Shown here: positions 24,092 to 36,745 of the stretch, one piece after another
Layout: each line of letters opens with the position of its first letter
Numbering within the stretch: position 1 is the stretch's first letter
Source of the DNA: Dromiciops gliroides
Lineage: Eukaryota; Chordata; Mammalia; Microbiotheria; Microbiotheriidae
DNA length: 64,000 nucleotides
Direction of reading: 5' to 3'
Assembly: GCF_019393635.1 (NCBI RefSeq)
Contig: NC_057861.1
Location: forward strand, 302,953,468 to 303,017,467
Position numbers and translations under genes: made by a program
The notes under the pieces: generated by a model
Told to the model about the DNA's origin: nothing
The model's database searches: none
What the model saw: only the letters and a program-made list of their open reading frames with translations

Positions 24092-25389
24092 ATTTCTTTT
24101 TTTTTAAATATGATTCTTGAATAGAATTTTATTTTCCAACATATATGTAAAAACAAAATTTTAACATCAATTTTTAAAAAAAACTTTGTGTTCCAACTTC
24201 TCTTCCCCCCCTCCATTCCCACCCCCACCCACAAGAATTCAAGCAATTCAAAATAAGTTACACATGAGTAGTCATGGAAAAATTCCCATATTAGCTAGTT
24301 GTGAGAGAAAACAGTCAAAAAACCCAAAACTTCAGATTAAGGAATTGTCAAAGAGGAAGTGAAAAACAGATTTTAAAATTTGTTTCCATCTGTTTTCAGA
24401 TACTATCAGTTCTTTCTCTGCAGATGAGCTGAAATCTTCATAAGTGTTTCAGGGTTATATTGGATCATTGCCTTGCTGAAAATAACCACCTGCTTCCCAG
24501 CAGATTATCCTCCACTATTGCTGTTATTTTGTATACAGTACATTTCACTCTGCTTCAGTTCATGTAGGTCTTTCCAGGTTTTTCTGATAGCATCCTGTTC
24601 ATCATAACCTTTATATAGTACCTTCAGCTTGACAGAGAATTTTCTTCATAAAAGCCCAGCAAAGTAGGCACTATACATTTTTCTATTATAATCAATCATC
24701 ATAACTATTTCCCTCCATCCCACTCCCTTCCCATGACATTTATTCTATCTTCTTTTTACCTATTCCTCCTCAGAGGTGTTTTACTTCTGACTATCCTCTC
24801 CCTCACTCTGCACTCCCTTTTTTTGCTCTTCCTTCCTTATCCTCTTCCCCTCCTATTTTCCTGCAGTGTTAAATAAATTGCTCCTCCCAATTGGGTATGA
24901 AAGCTATTCCCTCCATGAGCCCACTCCAATGAGATCAGGGTCCCTGAGCTAATTCTGTGTTCTAAATTTTTCTTCCTTCCTCCTTCCTCAAGCAATTCAA
25001 TGAGATCAAGCAATTCAATATGTCATACTGGTACAGTAATGCAGAACATCTTCATCCTCCTTGAAAGTGTTTTGCTTTTTACTGCTCTCTCCCCCAATCT
25101 GTCCTTTCCTCCTCCCCTTCTCCCCCTCCAACTTCTCCCTTCCCCCCACACCAGGGCAAAAATATATTACTATACTTACTTGAGTATGTATGTTAGTCCT
25201 TCTTTGAGCCAGTTCTGATGATATTAAGGTTCACTCACTCCTCAACTCCCTCCCCCTCTTCTAGTCTCCTCCATAAGCTTTCTTCTTGTTTCCTTCAGGT
25301 GAACTTCCTCTCCCCAGACCATCTCTCCTGCTCTCCCTCCCCCAGGTTATTCCTCCTACACCTCAACCCTATTTTAATGATGTCATCAT

Positions 25390-25502
25390 GGATTAGCTAG
25401 GTGGCACAGTGGACAAAGCACCAGCCCTGGACCCAGGAGGCCCCAAGCCCAAATCTAGCCCCAGACATAAGACACTCCATCCTGTCTGCCCTACAAGGAA
25501 CA
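25390..25502 (+). repeat. SINE-derived segment embedded in half-L1 copy A
   Basis: ATTAGCTAGGTGGCACAGTG then AAAGCACCAGCCCTGGACCC, and the same variant tail (ACATAAGACACTCCATCCTG) as copy B, at the homologous position. GATGTCATC before and GATATCATC after look like the original target duplication. Confidence 0.8.
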
Positions 25503-25639
25503 AAACATAAATGCTTTACAGATATCATCCCTTCATATACAGTTCAGCCCTGTCTTCTGTGAATTTCTTACTGAGATAGTTCTTATGATTTCAAAGTATT
25601 ATCTTCCCATGTAGGAATATAAACAGTTTGATCTTTTAA

Positions 25640-26380
25640 TATCCCTCATGAAGTCTTTTTCCTGTTTACCTTTTTATGCTTCTCCAGGATCTTGTATTTG
25701 AAAGTCAAATTTTCAAAGACCTCTTTCTCATTGAAATCCCATTTTTGCCTCTGAAAAATTATACTCAGTTTTGCTGGGTACATGATTTTTGGCTGAAGTC
25801 CCAGTTCCTTTGCCATCTGGAATATCATATTCCATGCCCTTCAGTCCTTTAATGTAGAAGCTGCTAGATCTTGCTTTATCCTTATTGGAGCTCCACAGTA
25901 TTTGAATTCCTTTTTTCTAGGTGCTTGCAGGATTTTCTCCTTGACCTGGGAGTTCTAGAATTTGGCTATAGTATTCCTGGAGGTTTTCCTTTTGGGATCT
26001 CTTTCAGGAGGTGATCTGTGGATTCTTTCAATTTCTATTTTAGCTTCTGCTTCTAGAATATCAGGGCAATTTTCCCTCACAATCTCTTGGAGGATGGTGT
26101 CTAAGCTTTTGTTTTGGTCATGGTTTTCAGGTAGTCCAATGATTTTCAAATTATCTCTCCTAGATTTATTTTGTAGGTCAGCTAGAGATATTTCACATTG
26201 CCCTCTATTTTTTCATTCAATTAATTGGATTTGCTTTACTGTGTATTGGTTTCTCAAAAGGTCACTACCTTTCATTTGTTCAATCCTAATTCTTAGGCAG
26301 TTATTTTCATCAGACAGTTTTTTAATCTCCTTTTCCATTTGGCCCAGCACAGCCCCCTGAAAGCTATCTATAGCTGGAGA
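25640..26380 (-). pseudogene. L1-type ORF1p remnant (RRM and C-terminal domain)
   Basis: The reading at 26149-25955 gives KIIGLPENHDQNKSLDTIL then ENCPDILEAEAKIEIERIHR, the RRM of ORF1p. The reading at 25828-25646 gives PAKLSIIFQRQKWDF and FKYKILEKH, the C-terminal domain end. A frame change separates them, so the gene is dead. ORF1p is an RNA-binding trimer that packages L1 RNA. The coiled-coil part upstream (to 26380) is Lys/Glu-rich but broken. Confidence 0.85.
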
Positions 26381-26733
26381 AAACTCTCAGACCGTATTTT
26401 TGTGTGTTTTTCTGCCCCAAGGGTTCTTTTATTGCTATTTTTGGGGTGATTGTATCAGGAGCCCTGTGGTTTTAATGTCTTTCCTCCACCATCTTGGCTC
26501 TGCCCTGCCCCCAATATTTCTATTATATAGGATAGTATAGAAGGTAGAATTGTCATTTTTATCCTATGTGCTCAGCTTACCTTTTTTCTAATAGTTCAGA
26601 TTAATATTTTTCTAATTATTCAGATTTGATTTGTGTGTGAGTGTAAAAAATGTTTCTTACTTCTGTTCATATAGTTCCTGGGTTTGTCTTTGCAGGTAGA
26701 CTCTCAAGCATCTTATATTGTCCAGCATTATTT

Positions 26734-26894
26734 TTTTTTTATTTTTTATTTTTATTTTTGTGAGGCAATTGGGGTTAAGTGACTTGCCCAGAGTCACACA
26801 GCTAGTAAGTGTTAAGTGTCTGAGGCTGGATTTGAACCCAAATACTCCTGGCTCCAGGGCTGGTGCTCTATCCACTGCGCCACCTAGCTGCCCC
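26734..26894 (-). mobile_element. WSINE-type SINE inside younger L1
   Basis: Target duplication TGTCCAGCATTATTT at 26719-26733 and from 26895. Confidence 0.94.
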
Positions 26895-28505
26895 TGTCCA
26901 GCATTATTTTAAATGGAATTTTTCTATCTTGCTGCTACACTTTGTTGGTAATAAGTATGTGTATGCTAATGATTTGTGTGAATTTATTTTATATCCTGTA
27001 ACTTTGCTAAAGTTGTTATTTTTCCATTAGTTTCTAGTTGATTTTCTAATAGTCTTTAAATATATCATTATAGTATCTGCAAAGAGGAATGGTTTTATTT
27101 CTGCATTATCTAGTCTAATTCCTTCAATCTCTTCTCCTCTTATTTATAACTAGCATTTTTAGTACAATTTGAATAATTGTGGTAATGATGGACATCCTTA
27201 CTTCATCCCTAATCTTACTGAGAAGACTTCCAGTTATTATTCCCATTATAGGTTATGCTTGCTGATAGTTTTAGATAAATACTACTTATCATTGTAAGGA
27301 AAGCTCCATTTATTCCTATGTTTTTAGTGTTTTTAATAGGAATGAGTGTTGCATGTTGTTCAAATGTCTTTCTGCATCTATTGAAACAATCATATGATTT
27401 TTATTGATTTTGTTATTGATATGGTTAATTATGCTGATAGTTTTTCTAATATTGAACCAGACCTGCATTACTGATATAAATTCCACCTGGTCCTAGTGTA
27501 TGATCTTTATGATATATTGCTGTAATCTCCTTGCTGGTATTTTATTTAAATTTTTTCATCTACATTCATGAAGAAAATGATCTATCATTTTCTTTCTCTG
27601 TTTTTCTCTTTCTGCTTTAGGTATCAACACCTTTTTTGTGTTGTAAAAGGAATTTGGTAGGCCCTTGCCTACCCAGATGCCTATATGGGCAATGCAACAG
27701 TCCTGCATCCATTCCCAGCACTTGTACCCACTGCCCTGTAATTTCCTTCTGACCAGTTAGCTGGCCACTTTAAAGTCTATATACTGAGAACTCTTGAGAT
27801 ATCTGCTTCAGATTCAGTTACCCCAAGGGCTGCTCTGAGTTGTCATGGTGCTGCCTGCTCAGGGCTATGATCCACTTTCACCTCAGTGAGACAGAACTTT
27901 TCTGCCAATTTTCTAAGTTGTTGTGGGCTGGAAATTATTTTGCCCCATAATTTTGTTAGTTCTGCCACTCCAGAATTCATTTTGAGGCACTATTTTAATT
28001 TTGTTTGGTGGGGAATTTGGGAGAGCTCAGGCCAGTCACTGCCCTTACTCTGCCATCTTAGCTACTAGGTAATTATACATTAATGCTGATGATTTCTATG
28101 GATTTTATTCTATAACTTTGGTAAGATTTTTTTCAAATAATTTGGAAGGTTCTTTAGGGTTTTCTAAGTACAGCATTATGACATTTTGTAAAAAAAAATA
28201 GCAACAACTTAATTTTAATACTTTCTTTGTCTATACCTCTTCCTTTAATTTCCCTTTCTGGACTTACTGCTATAGCTATCATTGTTTAGACTACTTAAAT
28301 ATTTGTAGTGATAATGGGCAACCTTCTTTATCCCTGATCTCATAAGAAAGACCTCTAACTTTTCTCCATTACCTATAACATTTGCTCTTGGTTTTAGGTA
28401 GGTATTATTTATGATATTGATGAAAGGCCATTTATTCCAATACTTCCTAGCATGTATTTTTAAATAAAAATAGGTAGGGGACAGAGACGTTTTAAGATAG
28501 ATGCA

Positions 28506-28655
28506 GGGTGGCTAAGTGGCACAGCAGATAAAGCACCAGCCCTGGATTCAGGAGTACCTGAGTTCAAATCCAGCCTCAGAGACTTGACACTTACTAGCTG
28601 TGTGACCCTGGGCAAGTCACTTAACCCCCATTGCCCTGCAAAAAAAAAAAAAAAA
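28506..28655 (+). mobile_element. WSINE-type SINE at 5' end of plus L1
   Basis: Head GGTGGCTAAGTGGCACAGC, A-tail 28640-28655; ATAGATGCA repeats on both sides (28497 and 28662). Confidence 0.92.
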
Positions 28656-29835
28656 GATAAATAGATGCAGTAAAGGCAGGGAATTGCTGAGCTCTCCCAA
28701 ATTCCCCTTGAAACAACAATAAAATAATATCTCAAAATAAATTTTAAGTGGAAGAACCAACAAGAAGTTGGATTGAAACAAATTTCCAGCCCAAGACAAC
28801 TTAGAAGGTTGGCAGGAAAGGTCTGTCTCACCAGGATGAGAGTGGATCACAGTTCAGTACAGGCATCCCCCAGCAAGCCAGCACCAAAGCCCTGAGACCC
28901 AGTGCAAGCCAGCAATGAGGCCCCAGGCCCTTGCACCAGGCAGCTACCTACAAGCTACACTTGACAATAGTCAGCTATAGGCCTTTGGAATGACTAACCT
29001 AGCAGCAGGAGCTTCCAGAGCACTCAGCCCACAGATGGCAAGGGGGTCAGACAACTTGTCAGAAGGAAATTATAAGATATCCTTTGCTGACACTAGAAAC
29101 GGGACTCTGTTGCATTGCTGATACATGGTTCTAGGTTACAGTACCAGAGTGAGGACTAATAGGATCAGGGACCCTGGTCACAGTTCCAGGGTGAAAAAGT
29201 GTGCTTGTGGTCACTCACAGACTAGAGCACAGTACCAGAGAGCACTAATCATACTAATTATACCACCTTAGAAGAACTTAAAATTACAGTACCCCAGAAC
29301 TAGCTATTGATATAGGCAGAATCAAAAACCCAAACCTTGAGACAATGCCCCCTCCTTGGGAGCAAAGCTCAACTTTAACATCAGGTTGAAAGTCAAGAAA
29401 AAGACTTGAAAAACGAGCAAACATCAAAAAGCACTGACCATAGAAAGTTACCATGGTGACAGGGAAGATCAAAATACAAACTGAGAAGAAGACAATGACA
29501 TCAAAGAAGCTACATGCAACACCTCAAAGATCTTAGCTTCTGGAGAGCTCAAAAATCTTTTAAAAATCAAATAATAAAGGCAGAGGGAAAATGAAGAAAA
29601 GAAATGAAAATGATGCAAGAGAGGCTCAACAGCTTGGTAAAGGAGGCACAAAAAATACTGGGAAAAATAACACCTTAAAAAACAGAATAGGCCAAATGGT
29701 AAAGGAAGTGCAAAAATCCACGGAAGAGAAAAATTATTTAAAAAGTAGAATTGGAAAAAAAAAGTAGAATTGGGCAAATGGAAAAGGAGACACAAAATCT
29801 CACTGAATAAAAGTTTCTTAAAAAGTAGAATCAGA

Positions 29836-29981
29836 GGGGCAGCTAGGTGGTGCAGTGGATAGAGCACTGGCCCTGGAGTCAGAAGTACCTGAGTTCAAAT
29901 CCGGCCTCAGACACTTAACACTTACTAGCTGTGTGACCCTGGGCAAGTCACTTAACCACAATTGCCTCACTAAAAAAAAAA
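29836..29981 (+). mobile_element. WSINE-type SINE in plus L1 ORF1
   Basis: Perfect duplication AAAAAGTAGAATCAG at 29820-29834 and 29982-29996. Full-length and little diverged. Confidence 0.95.
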
Positions 29982-31251
29982 AAAAAGTAGAATCAGGCAA
30001 GTGGAACACAATAAAGCAAAATCAAATGAAAAAAAATAGAAAAAATGTGAAATATCCCATTTGTAGAGCAACTTTCTTGGAAAATAGATCAAGTAAAGAT
30101 AATTTAAAAATTATTGGACTGCCCAAAAGCCATGATTAAAAAAAGAGCCTAGATGTAGGAAACTACATCTTCCTAAGAAGTACTACAGACAATGAAGTAA
30201 TACCAATACTAAACTTATACGCACTAAATGGTATAGCATCCAGACTCTTAATGGAAAATTTACATGAGTTACGGGGGAAAATGGACAGTAAAACAATATT
30301 AGTGGGGGGACCACAAATTCCCCTTTCAGAATTAGATAAATCTAACCAAAAAATAAACAGAAAGAATTTAAGGAGATTAATAGAATTTTAGAAAAGTTAG
30401 ATATTATAAACTTTTGGAGGAAATTGAATGGAAATAGAAAGGAATATACCATCTTCTTAGCAATATATGGCACCTACACAAAAACTGACTATGTATTAGG
30501 GCATAAGAACTTCACAACCAAATATAGAAAAGCAGAAATTTAAAATGCATCATTTTCATATCATTGTGCAATGAAAATACATTCAATAAGGAACATGGAA
30601 AAAGTAGATTACAAAATAATTGAAAACTAATCCAATCCTAAAGAATGAATGGATCAAAGAACAAATCATAGAAATAATCAATAACTTCATTAAGGAGAAT
30701 GACAATACTGATACAACAAACCAAAATGTATGGGATGCTGCTAAAGCAGTACTTAGGGAAAAATCATATCTCTAAACCACATAATAAAGTAGAAAAAGAC
30801 CGTTCAATTAATTGGGCATGCAATTTTATAAAAAACTAGAAAGATAACAAATTTTAAATCCCCAATTAAACATAAAATTTTAAATTGTGAAAAATCAAAG
30901 GAGAGATTAATAAAATTGAAATTAGGAAAACCATTGAACTAACAAAACTAGGAGATGGTTTTATAAAAAACAATAAAATATATAATCCATTTTAAAATTT
31001 GATTAAATAAAAAGAAGAAAACCAAATCTCCAGTATCAAAAATGAAAAGGGTAAATTCACTATCAATAAAGATGACAATAAAGCAATTATTGGGAGCTTT
31101 TTTGCTCATTATATGCCAATAAATCTAACAATCTAATTGAAATGGATGAATATTTACAAAAAATTAAGTGCCCAGATTAACAGAAGAGGAAATTGAGTAC
31201 TTAAAGTGCTGGTTCAATATTAGAAAAACTATCATCATGCTTGACTATATC

Positions 31252-31407
31252 TCAGGCAGCTAGGTGGCACAGTGGATAAAGCACTGGCCCTGGATTCAAG
31301 AGAACCTGAGTTCAAATCCAGCCTCAGACAATTGACACTGACCACCTGTGTGACCTTGGGCAAGTCACTTAACCCTCATTGCCTTGCCAAAAAATAAAAT
31401 AAAATAA
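31252..31407 (+). mobile_element. WSINE-type SINE in plus L1 ORF2
   Basis: Duplication TTGACTATATC (31241) and TTGACCATATC (31408). Confidence 0.93.
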
Positions 31408-32108
31408 TTGACCATATCAATAACAAAATCAATAAAAATCATATGATCATTTCAATAGATACAGAAAGACCTCTCAACGAAATATAACAACCATTCCTAT
31501 TAAAACACTAGAAATATAGAGAAATTCCATATAAAATAATGCTAGAAATATAAAATGCTTAAGAGTCTACCTGCAAAGACAAACCCAAGAACTATGTAAA
31601 AACAAGTATAAAACACTTTTTATGCACACACACACATACACATAGAAATCAGATCTTACCAATTGGAAAAATATTAATCATTCATAGGTAAACTGAGCAC
31701 ATAAGATAAAAATGACAATTCTACCAAAATTAATTTATTTAATCAGTGACACACCAATCAAACTACCAAAAATTGTTTTATAGAACAAGAAAAAAATAAG
31801 AAAAATTATTTGGATGAACAAAAGATCAAGAATATCATATAATAATAATGATATATGATATTACATGACATGACATGAGATTACATTATAGCATAGTATT
31901 AATATTGTTAGTAATTATAAAAATAAAATATACTATAATTTATATGTAATTATGTATAATTATATATTATAGTTTATAATAAATCAATTATAATAGTATA
32001 TTATAAATTATATATAATAGTATATTATAAATTATGTGTCCTATATAATAAAAATATGAAGCCAGGTGGCCTAAATATACCAGATCTCAAACTGTATAAA
32101 TATGAGTG

Positions 32109-32148
<40 letters not shown>
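32109..32148. repeat. (GT)n microsatellite
   Basis: About 20 GT units within the plus L1. Confidence 0.97.
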
Positions 32149-34681
32149 TATAATGATATAAGTGATAATCATCAAAACAATCTGGTGCTGGCTAAGAAAA
32201 ATGGTGGATCAGTGGAATTGATTAGGTACATAATACACAGTGGGTAATGACCATAGTAATCTAGTATTTGATAAACCCAAAGATCCAGGCTTTTGTGACA
32301 AGAACTCGCTATCTGACAAAAACTCCTGGGAAACAGGAAAACAATTTGGCAGAAACTAGGTATAGACTAATCTCCCATTGCATACTAAGACAAGGTCAAA
32401 ATGGGTACATGATTTAGACATAAAGGGGGATACTATAAGCAAATTGGGGGAGCATGGAATACTTTATTTGTCAGATCTATGGGTAAAGAAAGAATTTATG
32501 ACCAAACAAGAGACAGAAAGCATTAGAGGATGTACCATGAATAATTTTGATTACATTAAATTAAAAAAGGTTTGCACAAACAAAACTAAATGCAGCCAAG
32601 ATTAGAAGGAAAACAGAAAACTGGGGGTGAGGGAAGGGAATTTTTATAACAAGTTTCCCTGATAAAGGCCTCACTTCTCAAATATAAAGAGAACTAAGTC
32701 AAATTTATAAAATTACAAGTCATTCCCCAGTTGATAGATGGTCAGAGGAGATGAACAGGCAGTTTTCAGACAAAGAAATCAAGCTATCTATAGGCATATT
32801 TAAAAAGCTCCAATTCATTATTGATTAGAGAAATGCAAATTAAAACAACTCTGAGGTACTATTGCTCATCTATCAGATTGGGTTAAATGACAGAAAAGTA
32901 AAATGATGAATGCTGGAGGGAATATGGGAAAATTGGGACACTAAAGCACTGTTGGTGGCATTGTGAACTGATCTGGCTATTCTGGAAAGCAATTTGGAAC
33001 TGTGCCCAAAGGACTGTAAAACTGTGCTTCCCCTCTAACTCAGAAATACCACTACTAGGTCTGTATCCCAAAGAGATTAAAAAAAAACAAAGGAAAAGAC
33101 CTATATGTACAAAATATATTTATAGCAGCTCTTTTTTGTAGTGGCAAAGAATTAGAAATTGAGGAGATGCCCATCAATTGAGAAATGGCTAAAAAAGCTG
33201 TGATGGAATACTATTGTGCTGTAAGAAATGATGAGTAAGAGGCCTTCGTAAATACCTGGAACAACTACATTAACTGATGCAAAGTGAAGTGAGCAAAACC
33301 AGGAAAACATTGTACATAGTAACAACAGTATTGTATAAATAACTTGGCTTTTCTTAGTAATACAGTGATCCAAGACAATTCTGTAGGATTTATGATTTTA
33401 AAAATGTATATCCACCTCTAGAGAAAAAATAATGCAGTCAATGCATATTGAATCACACTATATTTCACTTTTTTTGGTTGTGTTAACTTACACAACATGA
33501 CTAATATGGAAATATTTTCATACTTGTACATGCATAACTTATATCAAATTGCTTGTCATCTTGATGGGGGAATGGAGAGAATGGATGAAGAGAGATAATT
33601 TGGAATTCAATTTTTTAAAAAGGAATGTTAATAATTATTTTACATGTAATTGGAAAATATAAAAATACTATTCAAACTTTTAAACAGTTTCACAAAATAT
33701 TGATAGTGTTAAATTTTGTCCACAGCCTTTTCAAAATTTATTAATATACTTATGCATTTTATTATTTCTATTATTCATATGATTTGTTAAATATGTAGTC
33801 TTCCTTGTTTTGAAACAAGCCTACATTCCTAGTATCTTTTGAACCTAGTTAGAGTGTACAATCTTTCTAATATGCTGCTATAGCCTATTTGCTAATATTT
33901 TACTTAAAATTTTTTCATTCATGTTCTTTGGGGATAGTGGCCAATAGTTTTCTTTCTGTTTTGTCTTTCTATGGTTTAGGTATCAGTACGATGTTTGTAT
34001 CATAGAAAAAGATTGTAAGTGTGTCTTCTTTTCATGTTATTTCAAATAGTTTATGTAATATTGGAATTAATTTTTCTCTTATTGTTTGACAGAATTCACT
34101 TGTAAATCCATCTTGTCCTGGAGTTTTTTCTTAAGGAATTAATTATGACTTGTTCAATCTCTTTATCTGATATTGGATGATTTAAATACTCTATTATTTT
34201 GAGAATCAGAGTATTTCATAGTCTTGTAAGTATTCATCCATTTCCTCTAAGTTATCAGTTTTACTATTATGTAATTGGGCAAAATAATTTTTGTTAATTT
34301 GCTTCAGACCTTTTTCAATAATTGTGAATTCTCCTTTTCCATTTTGGTTATGAACAATTTGGTTTTCCTTTCTTCTATTGAAATCAAACTGGCTGACTTT
34401 ATTGTATTAGTTTTTTTAAAGCTCCTAGTTTAATTTATCAATTTGTTGTGTGACTTTGTTTTTGTTCTCAGTTTTTATTAATCTCTTCAGAATTTTTAGT
34501 TTGTTTATTATCTGGAGGTATTTATGGTTCTTTAGTTTGTTTTTAGTTTCATACTCTATTGTTTCTCTTTTCTTAATAAAAGTAAAGACATAAATATGCC
34601 CATAAAAACTACTTTAGCTTCATCCCATAAGTTTTATTATCTGATTAATATAATTTTCTTGGAAGAAATTATCTATTGTCA

Positions 34682-34870
34682 ATCATTCAACAAACATTTA
34701 TTAAGTTCCTCCTCAATAAGGGCACTGTGATAAGCACTGGAGTTACATAGAAAGGCAAAAGGCAATCCATGCCCTGTTAGAGCTCACAGTGTAATGAGTG
34801 AGACAATATGAAAACAATATATAAACAAGTTTATACAGAATAAATCAGAGATAATCAACAGAGGGAAGAT
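34682..34870 (-). repeat. L2 3' end inside old L1
   Basis: CATTCAACAAACATTTATTA, GGGCACTGTGATAAGCACTG and TTAGAGCTCACAGTGTAATG: reverse L2 tail. Confidence 0.75.
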
Positions 34871-36289
34871 TTATTCTTTAATCCACAAGGTTTTTTTAAT
34901 CATTTATTTTCAATTGCTTTTTAATTCTTTCTTTAGTTACCATTTATTTAATAAATTTTTTATTGTGATTAGTAAATGGTGTGTTTAGTATTTATGATTT
35001 TCTACATTTTTGAGTGCACTAATACATGGTCATTTTTTCCAATGGTGCCATGTACAGATGAATAGCATGTAAATTTCTTTTTATTCCCATACAATAATTG
35101 TTAATACCTATCACCTCTACTTTTTAAAAAATTCTTTTCAGGTGCTTAACATTTTTCTTGTTTCTCTTTTTATTAGATTTGCCTAAGTATGAAAGGCATA
35201 CATTAAAATCCTTCACTATTATACTTTTGCTACTTATTTCTCCCTCCAGTCTGAAGAACTTTTCTTGTAAATATTTAGATGCTATGCTATTTAGTACACA
35301 CATATTAAATATTGATATTAATTTATTATTTATGGTGGTTTTAAACATAATGTTATTTCCCTGCTTATTTTCTTTTATCATGTTTATATTTAGTGTAACG
35401 TTATGTGAAATCATAATTGCTATCCTTAATTTTTTTAGTTAAGATGAAGAATAATAGATTTTGTTAAAAGTTCTTCCTTGTAACGCTACATGAATCTTTA
35501 TGTTTAATTTTTTTTTCTTGTAAATAACATACTATTGGATTGTTTTCTAATCCATTCTGCTATTTTACAGATGAGTTCACTTTTTTCACTCATTCACTTT
35601 TATGTTATGATTGTTAATTGCCTGTTTCTTTCCATCCTGCCCTCCTTCTTCTCTTTGTTCCCACCTTCCCTCTTTACAAATGAGATAGTAAAAGAGAAGT
35701 TTCCCTGATAATGTGATCTATAAATGAAATGGCCTGTTTCCACTATTGTAACTCTGTTCTTCCACTTGTTTTGCCCTAATCCTGGGTTTTTATCCTTTCT
35801 TCCTCTCCTTCTAATCTCTCCTTCCTTTCCCTCTTTTTGATATTCAAGTTTATTTTGCTTATGAGCATTCATCCCATGCTTACTCTAAAACCCTTCTCTA
35901 TCTCTGCCTTTTACTTGTCTCCTATTTCCTTTCTGTGTGTAATACATTTCTATACCAAGATCTTTGCTTGTGCAGACATGCATATGCCTAGTGTATAATT
36001 GTGTTCAATCCTCCTTTATCCAGTTCAGGTGAAAAGTAAGGTTCATGAAATGGTTGTTCCACCTATCCCTTTTTCCATGTCTAAAAATTATTCGTCATAG
36101 GCACCTCTTTTATAAAATAGTGACTTTTCCTCCCTTCCTCCTCCATTCTTCCATAGTATAATTTCTTATCTCCATGAATAATCCGAAGATCTCACCCCTA
36201 GGATTGTCTCTGTTATACAATTATGGTGTGCTTAAGGTTTAAACTGCATCCAATTTTAGTTAGAATAGGCTCCTGAAATTCTCCAGAAA

Positions 36290-36745
36290 ACTTGCTAGTG
36301 TGGCATAGTTATGAGTCCATCTTCCTTATCCTGAGTAGGCTAGTTACAAAAAATTTTACATGGTTAATTTTTAGAAACCTCCTCTTTTGCTGCTAGTCCA
36401 TGCTCCCTGACTCTTATCAGTCTACCAGTGACAAGATGGCTGCTACAGTCCTAAGCATGGATACCCAAGGATTCTGCAAATCCAATCACTTATCCAGATC
36501 ACCATACAGGATGTTACCCCAAGGGAAGGTGAAAGCAGGGCAGGTCACATGATTATCCCTAATCATATCTATCCACACCCTCCTCTGCTATGCATGGTTG
36601 TGAATATCATCAATACCAAATTCTGCCCTAAATTTGCATAATGTTCCTATTTTTGTCTTCTTCAAAGATCATCAAAACAGAACAAAACCATCCATAGACC
36701 TTCTGTCAGGGTTCTGAGAAAATTTTTTTTTTCTTATTTCTCTGT
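36290..36745. other. Unassigned insertion within half-L1-like block
   Basis: About 450 bases of richer composition (ACAAGATGGCTGCTACAG, GGTCACATGATTATCCC) interrupt half-L1-type text that continues at about 36750. I could not assign it; an LTR fragment is possible. Confidence 0.35.

Larger units (their letters stand above)
24100..26513 (-). mobile_element. Half-L1-like element, copy A, with ORF1 remains and embedded SINE segment
   Basis: Minus-strand order: 5' UTR (GAGCCAAGATGGTGGAGG near 26500), ORF1 26380-25640, SINE-derived segment 25490-25390, long purine-rich 3' region 25380-24700, L1 ORF2-tail/3' UTR 24620-24100 with an A-tail printed as T at 24100-24108. There is no endonuclease or RT text. 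This is the plan of HAL1 (half-L1) elements known from mammals: ORF1 only, with an L1 3' end. Confidence 0.75.
20400..28072 (-). mobile_element. Younger L1 (minus), internally deleted, with nested insertions
   Basis: Minus-strand order: 5' UTR 28072-27655, ORF2 RT region 27655-26530, a gap filled by two half-L1-like copies (26513-22640), ORF2 C-terminus 22630-21060 and 3' UTR about 21050-20400. ORF1 and the endonuclease are deleted at the junction near 27655. The 3' UTR also carries a roughly 390-base foreign-looking block with a (TATG)n tract (20650-21035). Target duplication GGTAAT-A/T-ATGCATT-like words flank it. Confidence 0.8.
28485..33690 (+). mobile_element. Near full-length plus-strand L1, decayed
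   Basis: 5' UTR 28485-29480 (AGCTCTCCCAAATTCCCC, AACTTAGAAGGTTGGCAGG), ORF1 remains 29490-30145 (VKYPICRATFLENRSS, LKIIGLPKSHD), ORF2 endonuclease about 30210-30620 (LNLYALNGIASRLL, EYTIFLAIYGTYTKTDYVLGH-like text), RT region 30640-31560 with gaps, C-terminus 32160-33330 and 3' UTR to 33690. Three SINEs, a (GT)n tract at 32109-32148 and AT expansions near 31850-32040 interrupt it. There are many stops. Confidence 0.85.

Noticed and set aside
30210-30620. Possible RTE/BovB endonuclease instead of L1
   Set aside because: The order of words and continuity with L1 5' UTR, ORF1 and ORF2 tail in one element fit L1.
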